A stretch of 12,121 nucleotides of DNA from an uncultured Verrucomicrobium sp. GTDB taxonomy: Bacteria > Verrucomicrobiota > Verrucomicrobiia > Methylacidiphilales > GAS474. Within the stretch, counting starts at the first letter, position 1. Each line of letters starts with the position of its first letter. The notes beneath the pieces are model-generated. The model was not told the DNA's origin. It ran no database searches and saw only the letters and a list, made by a program, of their open reading frames with translations. Positions 7,879-12,121 of the stretch are shown here, piece by piece. Made by a program: the position numbers and the translations under genes. The DNA lies in the NCBI GenBank assembly GCA_903889845.1, contig CAISZB010000470.1, positions 1-12,121 on the forward strand. Reading direction: 5' to 3'.

Positions 7879-8775
7879 TTACCGCTTTCCCGATTCGAGG
7901 AAAATCTTCACCACATCGACGAACTGCCGATCGATCTCCCGCATTGCTCCCCCGAAGATCGTCGGCTTCAGATTGACCCGCTTCCACGCGTCGGTCGAGA
8001 GCGGCGGGACGAAATCGATCCCGCTCGACCCCAGTTCCATCGCGTGCGCGAGGAGGTCGGCCAGGTGGACGAAGGAACACTCCAGCGGGAACCGGAGCGC
8101 CATCCCCGGGCGGTGATGGTAGGCCGCGGCGGCGGAGAGGCTCTCCGGCAGGTCCCACATCTCCATCAGCGACGAGCCGACGTCGGCGTGGTCGAAGCCG
8201 ATGACCTCCCTCTCCGCCCGGTAGAGGAACGTCTTCTCCGTCCGGGCCTTGGCCAGGGCCTCGCTCATGTGCTGCGCCATGCCCAGGCAGAGGACCAGCC
8301 GACCGATGTCGTGGAGCAGCCCGGCGACGAAGAAACGCTCCACGTTCGGTTCCCGGTGATAGGAGGCCAGGACGCGGGCCGTAATCCCGCAGCCGATGCT
8401 GTGCTTCCAGAACGCCTTCGTGTCGAAGAGCTCCTCGGGAATCCCTTCAAACATCTCGATCACCTTCGTGCAGAGGGCCAGGTCGCGCACCTGCTTGAGG
8501 CCGATCACGGAGACCGCCTCGGAGATCGTCTCGATCCGGCGGGGGAAGCCGAAGAAGGCGCTGTTCGCCAGGCGGAGGAGCCGCGCCGTGAGGCTCTGGT
8601 CGCGGCTGATCACCTCACCGATCTGCGCGATGGAGGAATAGGGGTTGTCGACCTCCCGCTTGATCTCCAGATAGATCTCGGGCAGAGAGGGGACCTCCGC
8701 CAAGTCCGTGATGAGGCGGCGGATCGGATCGCCCGGGGAGGCGGGGGTCAACGACGCGGGAGGCTCGATCGGCAT
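7879..8775 (-). CDS. HDOD-domain signalling protein
   Basis: HDOD proteins are HD-superfamily regulators linked to bacterial signalling; many lack enzymatic activity. The 298-aa product is almost entirely HDOD: LAEVPSLPEIYLEI (25-38) and ISRDQSLTARLLRLANSAFF (56-75) are the hallmark opening, and AVSVIGLKQVRDLAL follows. The putative metal-ligand set is unusually complete: His125 (FWKHS), His155-Asp156 in LLHDIGRL, His196 in FDHADVG, His220-His221 in AYHHRP and Asp240 in HLAD, so phosphohydrolase activity cannot be excluded. The start at 8775 is a plain ATG without a clear Shine-Dalgarno sequence. The upstream 34-bp gap holds a C6T6 run on the coding strand. Its neighbours, a small HD-associated domain upstream and a histidine kinase downstream, suggest one signalling operon. 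The domain call is secure, the cellular role is not. Confidence 0.92.
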   Translation of the reverse strand: MPIEPPASLTPASPGDPIRRLITDLAEVPSLPEIYLEIKREVDNPYSSIAQIGEVISRDQSLTARLLRLANSAFFGFPRRIETISEAVSVIGLKQVRDLALCTKVIEMFEGIPEELFDTKAFWKHSIGCGITARVLASYHREPNVERFFVAGLLHDIGRLVLCLGMAQHMSEALAKARTEKTFLYRAEREVIGFDHADVGSSLMEMWDLPESLSAAAAYHHRPGMALRFPLECSFVHLADLLAHAMELGSSGIDFVPPLSTDAWKRVNLKPTIFGGAMREIDRQFVDVVKIFLESGKR

Positions 8776-8809
8776 AGGAAAAACGGTTATCAGAGAAAAA
8801 AGGGGGGAA

Positions 8810-9136
8810 TTAGATCGGGATGGTCCGCGCCTTGCGCATCGCGCTCTGCCGGAAAATCTCCTGCATGACCGGATCGGCCAGAGAAACCTTCGAGAAACGG
8901 AACTTCAGCGCCCCCTCGGCCCAGGCATAGGCTTCCGGGCTCACGTCGATCGGTTCCCCCTTCGGCTTTTCCTCGCCACGGACAACGATCTCCGTCACGC
9001 CCCAGGAACGGATCAGCGTAAGGTGCCGGTCCTTCAATTCCATGCCGGCGCGAATCAGCACCTGGCCATGGCTGTTCTTCACATCCTTTTCGAGGACCAT
9101 CCCGGCTTGAACTTCTTCCGTGCTGATGAGTGCCAT
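8810..9136 (-). CDS. Small protein similar to domains accompanying HDOD/HD-GYP regulators
   Basis: The 108-aa product begins MALISTEEVQAGMVLEKDV and continues NSHGQVLIRAGMELKDRHLT and WGVTEIVVRGE. This beta-rich pattern (GMvL..DV...G..L...G..L...h...l...GV) is what I recall as a short module found beside, or N-terminal to, HD-type signalling domains. Residues 62-108 form a helical tail with several basic residues. There is no signal peptide, membrane segment or catalytic motif, so a cytoplasmic adaptor or small-molecule-binding role is plausible but unproven. It is the first gene of the run toward HDOD and the kinase, with a 34-bp gap to HDOD and a candidate promoter at the end of moeA. Coding status is secure; function is inferred from context and remembered similarity. 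Confidence 0.8.
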   Translation of the reverse strand: MALISTEEVQAGMVLEKDVKNSHGQVLIRAGMELKDRHLTLIRSWGVTEIVVRGEEKPKGEPIDVSPEAYAWAEGALKFRFSKVSLADPVMQEIFRQSAMRKARTIPI

Positions 9137-9199
9137 GGTTCCGTGTTTCTTACTGGAAATAGATTAAAAAAACCACCTCTTACATTGGGTTTTACGCCT

Positions 9200-9229
9200 A
9201 TTTTAGGGCCACCACACCAAGCGAGCCAA
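9200..9229 (-). promoter_or_regulatory. Candidate promoter for the small-protein/HDOD/kinase operon
   Basis: On the minus strand TTGGCT (9229-9224, four of six against TTGACA) is followed after 18 bp by TAAAAT (9205-9200, five of six against TATAAT). The -10 box contains the moeA stop codon. The predicted start lies about 60 bp upstream of the 9136 ATG, leaving an AT-rich leader with a run of seven T. The fit is moderate, and read-through from moeA is the alternative. Confidence 0.35.
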
Positions 9230-10432
9230 ATTGTTTTCGGTCCTTGCTCCAGACTTCATCGAAGACCCCGCCCCGGGCATCAGCATCCCGTTGGCTCCCA
9301 AAAGACTGACCAGATGGCCCGAACTCGTCCAGTGCAAAACCCGCACATCCACCCGTCCTGCGTCAATCTGCCAGTGACAGGGATGATAGGTCTCCCGGCC
9401 TCCACTCCCCCGGACCGAAACAGGGGCGTCCCACTCGACCTCGGCCTCCCGCTCCGCCGCCTCCTGCCGCCCCCCCTGCAGAGCCAGGAGTGCCCGCCGG
9501 ACGAAAAGCTGGAACGCCACGTAATGGGAAAGGGGATTCCCCGGCAGGCAAAAGGCGGGGACTCCCTCTTTCAGGGCAAAAATCGTCGGCTTCCCGGGCC
9601 GCATCCCCACCCCGGCGAAGGCGATCCCGAAACCCGCTTCCTCCAAGGTCCGGCGTCCGAAATCGGTCTCCCCCTCCCCGGCTCCTCCCGAAATCAAAAG
9701 CAGATCGCTTCCCTCCGCCGTCGCCTGCCCCACCTCCCGCCGCAGCGCCTCCCCATCGTCCCCCACCCGGACCTGCCGGACCAGCGCCGCCCCCGCCCGG
9801 GCGATCAGCCCGGCGACGAGGCTCGAATTCGAATCGCGGATCTGCCCCGGCCTCGGCGTCCCGTCGGGCGGCACCAGCTCCCCACCCGTCACCACGTGCG
9901 TCACCCGGGGCCGACGCCCCACCCACGGCAACGCCGTCCCGCCCATCGCCAGGACCGACGCCTCCACCGGGCCGACGCGTGTCCCCTCCCCGATCAGGCG
10001 GCCCCCCCGACGATATTCCTCCCCCCGGCGACGCAGGTAGAGCGGGCGTCCCTCCTCCAACGCCCCGGGCGAAAAGACGACCGTTTCCCTCTCCGCCTTC
10101 GACTCCTCCTGCATCACCACCCGGATCGTCCCCTCCGGCACCGCCGCCCCGGTGAAAATCCGGACACACGTCCCGGGCCGCAGCGGGACCTCTCCCGAAT
10201 ACACCTCCCCCGCCCGGACCGATCCGACGACGCGAAAGACCCCCTCCCCCTCTGCCACCGCATACCCGTCCATCGCGGAGCGGTCGAACGCCGGGCTGTC
10301 CGCATCGGCCTCGACGTCCTGGCGGAGCGTCCTTCCCTCGGCCAACGCCGTCTCCAGCGGCACCCGTTCCGGGGGCAACGGTACCACCCCGGAATCGATC
10401 CTCGCCTTCGCCTCCGCAACCGTGATCAACAT
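9203..10432 (-). CDS. moeA: Molybdopterin molybdenumtransferase
   Basis: MoeA inserts molybdate into adenylylated molybdopterin, completing molybdenum cofactor. From the ATG at 10432 the protein is 409 aa, the family length. Visible are PPERVPLETAL (20-30), FDRSAMDGYAV (49-59), RIFTGAAVPEG with Thr94 (91-101), TGGELVPPDG with Glu185 (182-191), and the MoCF core SGGAGEGETD with Asp257 (248-257). GMRPGKP (276-282), LPGNPLS (296-302) and a domain IV (about 321-409) follow. The frame is open to 10525, but the added residues would lie antisense to the riboswitch and do not fit the family, so the ATG is preferred. No Shine-Dalgarno sequence is adjacent; AGGAGG lies 23 nt upstream. No other cofactor gene is present, apart from a MoaD/ThiS-like start on the far side of thrC. 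It is transcribed divergently from thrC. Confidence 0.95.
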   Translation of the reverse strand: MLITVAEAKARIDSGVVPLPPERVPLETALAEGRTLRQDVEADADSPAFDRSAMDGYAVAEGEGVFRVVGSVRAGEVYSGEVPLRPGTCVRIFTGAAVPEGTIRVVMQEESKAERETVVFSPGALEEGRPLYLRRRGEEYRRGGRLIGEGTRVGPVEASVLAMGGTALPWVGRRPRVTHVVTGGELVPPDGTPRPGQIRDSNSSLVAGLIARAGAALVRQVRVGDDGEALRREVGQATAEGSDLLLISGGAGEGETDFGRRTLEEAGFGIAFAGVGMRPGKPTIFALKEGVPAFCLPGNPLSHYVAFQLFVRRALLALQGGRQEAAEREAEVEWDAPVSVRGSGGRETYHPCHWQIDAGRVDVRVLHWTSSGHLVSLLGANGMLMPGAGSSMKSGARTENNLARLVWWP

Positions 10433-10442
10433 AGGAACACTA

Positions 10443-10470
10443 TTGACAATCGAGGCCTCCTGAGCAACAT
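10443..10470 (+). promoter_or_regulatory. Promoter for the SAM riboswitch-thrC transcript
   Basis: A perfect consensus -35 TTGACA (10443-10448) is followed, after 16 bp, by a weak -10 CAACAT (10465-10470). The start would fall at about 10477, one or two bases before the aptamer's first helix, which supports the call. The elements sit in the short leader of divergent moeA, so the two transcription starts are very close. Confidence 0.55.
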
Positions 10471-10478
10471 TCCTCCCA

Positions 10479-10616
10479 CTCTTATCGAGAGCGACGGAGG
10501 GACTGGCCCTAAGATGTCGCGGCAACCGGGAAGCGATTTCGATCCCTTCCGACAGGTGCTAATCCCAGCATTGGAGAGGGAAAGAAAGACTTTCCCCGCC
10601 CGGTGAAGGATAAGAG
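10479..10616 (+). ncRNA. SAM-I (S-box) riboswitch aptamer
   Basis: The aptamer binds S-adenosylmethionine and normally turns its gene off when SAM is plentiful. P1 pairs CTCTTATC (10479-10486) with GATAAGAG (10609-10616), eight perfect pairs. P2 pairs GCGAC (10491-10495) with GTCGC (10516-10520) and carries the kink-turn strand GGAGGGA (10496-10502) and loop CTGGCCC. The conserved GGCAACC lies at 10521-10527. P3 pairs 10527-10533 with 10546-10551 with one bulged G, capped by GAT-TTCG-ATC. The signature GGTGCTAATCCC lies at 10555-10566. P4 pairs CATTGG (10569-10574) with CCGGTG (10600-10605), then a 3x3 internal loop, then GGGAAAG with CTTTCCC (10578-10584, 10590-10596). Every core element of the class is present and in order. 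Confidence 0.95.
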
Positions 10617-10751
10617 GTGCGGAAACTTTGGTCGCGGAGCCCCCATGGGATTCCCTCTCGATCGCAGGCTTCCCCTCCTCTCCTCCTTCCCCGTTTCTCC
10701 CATGCCGGGCTTCCCGAGCGGAGGAAAAGCAACCGATTGACGACTAACCAC
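10617..10751 (+). promoter_or_regulatory. Riboswitch expression platform and thrC leader
   Basis: This 135-nt stretch joins the aptamer to thrC. No terminator (stem plus U-run) is visible, so translational control is likelier. TTTCTCC (10694-10700) can pair with the purine-rich GGAGGAAA (10720-10727), enclosing a CGGG-CTT-CCCG mini-hairpin (10706-10716), and would mask that ribosome-binding-like sequence. Separately, CTCT/ATC at 10655-10663 could compete for the 3' strand of P1. A pyrimidine tract at 10671-10690 offers further anti-Shine-Dalgarno pairing. These folds were found by eye. Confidence 0.5.
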
Positions 10752-12017
10752 ATGGGAACGGAATTTTTCAGCAACCTGAAGTGCCGCGAGTGCGGCCGCC
10801 TCTACGAGAAGAAGGCGATCCACGTCTGCGAGTTCGACTTCGGCCCCCTGGAGGCCGCGTACGACTACGCCAAGATCAAAAAGAGCATCAGCCGCCAGGC
10901 CATCGCCACCCGCCCCCACAGCATGTGGCGATACAGAGAGCTTCTTCCCATTGATGGCGACCCCACCGTCGGCCTCCAGGTCGGCTTCACGCCCCTGGTC
11001 AAGGCCGACCGCCTCGCCAAGGCCCTCGGCATCCGGGAACTCTACGTCAAGAACGACGCCGTCAACTACCCCACCCTCTCCTTCAAGGACCGCGTCGTCT
11101 CCGTCGCCCTCTCCCGGGCGCGGGAACTCGGCTTCGAGATCGTCGCGTGCGCCTCGACCGGGAACCTGGCGAACAGCGTCGCCGCCAACGCCGCCAGCGC
11201 GGGCCTCAAGAGCTACGTCCTCATCCCCTACGACCTGGAACGGAGCAAGGTCCTCAACAGCCTCGTCTACGGCACCAACGTCGTCGGCATCCGCGGCGCC
11301 TACGACCAGGTGAACCGCCTCTGCTCAGAGATCGCCGGGAAATACGGCTGGGGCTTCGTCAACGTCAACCTCCGCCCCTACTACGCCGAGGGATCGAAGA
11401 GCATGGGCTTCGAGATCCTGGAACAGCTCGGCTGGAAGTTCCCCCGCCACACCGTCGTCCCGATGGCCAGCGGCTCCCTCCTCACGAAGATCACGAAGTC
11501 CTACCAGGAGGCGATCCAGGTCGGCCTCCTCGACGAGGCCCCCTTCACGATCCACGGCGCCCAGGCCACCGGCTGCAACCCGATCACCGCCGCCTTCAAG
11601 GCCGGGACCGACATCATCCGGCCCGTCCCGAAGCCCGACACCATCGCGAAGTCCCTCGCCATCGGCACCCCCGCCGACGGCTACTACGCCGTCAACGCCA
11701 TCCGCGCCCACGGCGGCGGCTCCGAGGACGTCACCGATCCGGAGATCATCGAGGGGATCAAGCTCCTCGCCGAGACCGAAGGCATCTTCACCGAGACCGC
11801 CGGCGGCGTCACCGTCGCCTGCGCAAAGAAACTCATCGCCTCCGGCCGCATCCCCGCGAACGAGTCGGCCGTCCTCTGCATCACCGGCCACGGGCTGAAG
11901 ACCGCCGAGGCCGTCGCCGACCACATCGGCGCCCCCCGGATCATCAACCCCAGCATGCGCGAATTCGACGGCCTGCTTCACGACAACAGCGACACCCCCG
12001 CCCCTGCCGCTGCCTGA
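10752..12017 (+). CDS. thrC: Threonine synthase family PLP enzyme
   Basis: Threonine synthase turns O-phosphohomoserine into threonine. From the ATG at 10752 the protein is 421 aa. An N-terminal zinc-ribbon-like segment, CRECG (11-15) to HVCEFDFGPLE (24-34), has Cys11, Cys14 and Cys26, but the usual fourth Cys position reads Asp29. The fold-type II core shows the PLP lysine Lys112 in LSFKDR, the CASTGNLANS loop (133-142), MASGSL (238-243) and ETAGGV (348-353). An alternative TTG start at 10737 lies 12 nt after GGAGG and would add MTTNH. Far upstream GTG codons are excluded because they fall inside the riboswitch. The stop is 24 nt before a sulfur-carrier-like gene. SAM-riboswitch control and this neighbour suggest a link to homocysteine/methionine synthesis rather than only threonine. 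The family is secure, the exact reaction less so. Confidence 0.9.
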   Translation: MGTEFFSNLKCRECGRLYEKKAIHVCEFDFGPLEAAYDYAKIKKSISRQAIATRPHSMWRYRELLPIDGDPTVGLQVGFTPLVKADRLAKALGIRELYVKNDAVNYPTLSFKDRVVSVALSRARELGFEIVACASTGNLANSVAANAASAGLKSYVLIPYDLERSKVLNSLVYGTNVVGIRGAYDQVNRLCSEIAGKYGWGFVNVNLRPYYAEGSKSMGFEILEQLGWKFPRHTVVPMASGSLLTKITKSYQEAIQVGLLDEAPFTIHGAQATGCNPITAAFKAGTDIIRPVPKPDTIAKSLAIGTPADGYYAVNAIRAHGGGSEDVTDPEIIEGIKLLAETEGIFTETAGGVTVACAKKLIASGRIPANESAVLCITGHGLKTAEAVADHIGAPRIINPSMREFDGLLHDNSDTPAPAAA

Positions 12018-12028
12018 TTTCAAAAACC

Positions 12029-12036
12029 AAAGGAAA
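12029..12036 (+). promoter_or_regulatory. Ribosome-binding site of the sulfur-carrier-like gene
   Basis: AAAGGA sits 7 nt before the ATG at 12042. It is the clearest Shine-Dalgarno sequence in the window and fixes this start. Confidence 0.7.
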
Positions 12037-12041
12037 CCACC

Positions 12042-12121
12042 ATGCCCACCCCCGTCACCATCCCCACCCCCCTGCGGAACCTCACCGGGAACCAGGAAAC
12101 CGTCTCCGTCGATGGCGCGAC
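12042..12121 (+). CDS. ThiS/MoaD/CysO-like sulfur-carrier protein (partial, C-terminus off the right edge)
   Basis: Only 26 residues are visible. MPTPVTIPTPLRNLTG, then NQETVSVDGA, matches the first strand, the IPTPLR-x-x-TGG-like turn and the second strand of the beta-grasp carriers of the MoaD2/CysO type. These carry sulfur as a C-terminal thiocarboxylate and feed cysteine, homocysteine, thiamine or molybdopterin synthesis. The complete protein would be about 90 aa and end in Gly-Gly, which lies outside the window. It follows thrC by 24 nt with a good ribosome-binding site, so both are probably on the SAM-riboswitch-controlled message. MoeA lies on the other side of thrC on the opposite strand, so a molybdopterin-synthase small subunit is the main alternative. 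The call rests on a short segment. Confidence 0.72.
   Translation, partial: MPTPVTIPTPLRNLTGNQETVSVDGA

Noticed and set aside
5658..7976. A 772-codon open frame on the plus strand opposite the kinase gene
   Set aside because: It is a by-product of G+C-rich third positions; it has no recognisable motif, while the opposite strand carries a complete multidomain kinase.
8796..8807. A6G6 homopolymer junction before the HDOD gene as a phase-variation tract
   Set aside because: It lies outside any coding frame and has no placed promoter around it, so there is no support beyond the run itself.
7831..10512. Recurrent GCCCTAA at 7831, 7842, 9203 (reverse) and 10506 as a shared boundary motif
   Set aside because: The 10506 copy belongs to the S-box core and the 9203 copy is the moeA stop region; only the tandem pair at 7829-7848 remains notable.
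10433..10525. N-terminal extension of MoeA by 31 residues
   Set aside because: The extra residues are antisense to the SAM aptamer and do not match the MoeA N-terminus, which fits the ATG at 10432.
10617..10751. N-terminal extension of ThrC from the GTG at 10617
   Set aside because: The GTG directly follows the P1 helix and the translated leader is Ser/Pro/Arg-rich without family similarity.

Overview
The window is a G+C-rich piece of bacterial chromosome with tightly packed protein genes. A lipoprotein amidase and a Sec-type signal peptide point to a Gram-negative cell, and lysine is made by the diaminopimelate route. The gene mix and the Shine-Dalgarno-poor starts would fit Verrucomicrobiota or a related phylum. 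That placement is a low-confidence inference, because there is no rRNA or other marker. I see no tRNA, rRNA, insertion sequence, phage gene or CRISPR array.

Layout. At 1-2702 (minus strand) lies a lysine/peptidoglycan-precursor operon in the order lysA-dapF-dapA, translationally coupled by 4-nt and 10-nt overlaps; dapA runs off the left edge. A 125-bp divergent spacer (2703-2827) separates it from a plus-strand lipoprotein of the N-acetylmuramoyl-L-alanine amidase family (2828-4186). The amidase ends in a 44-nt tail-to-tail overlap with a secreted protein of unknown function (4143-5591, minus), which looks like a gluzincin peptidase that has lost its zinc motif. Upstream of that, on the same strand, are a soluble GAF/PAS/PAS histidine kinase (5604-7826), an HDOD protein (7879-8775) and a 108-aa protein resembling domains that accompany HD/HDOD regulators (8810-9136). 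These three look like one signalling operon. moeA (9203-10432, minus) precedes them.

The most notable region is the right end. Diverging from moeA on the plus strand is a nearly textbook SAM-I (S-box) riboswitch aptamer (10479-10616), with a consensus -35 box just upstream and a possible Shine-Dalgarno-sequestering hairpin downstream. It leads a threonine-synthase-family gene (10752-12017). Only 24 nt later begins a small protein whose N-terminus resembles ThiS/MoaD/CysO sulfur carriers (12042 to the edge). A SAM sensor belongs to methionine/sulfur regulation, not threonine synthesis. I therefore propose that the PLP enzyme and the sulfur carrier may form a protein-thiocarboxylate route to homocysteine from O-phosphohomoserine, or that the riboswitch controls the threonine/methionine branch point. 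This is inference; the sequence directly shows the aptamer, the ThrC fold motifs and the adjacent carrier-like start.

Together the genes cover aspartate-family amino acids (lysA, dapF, dapA, thrC), cell-wall processing (amidase), molybdenum cofactor (moeA) and a signal-transduction cluster.
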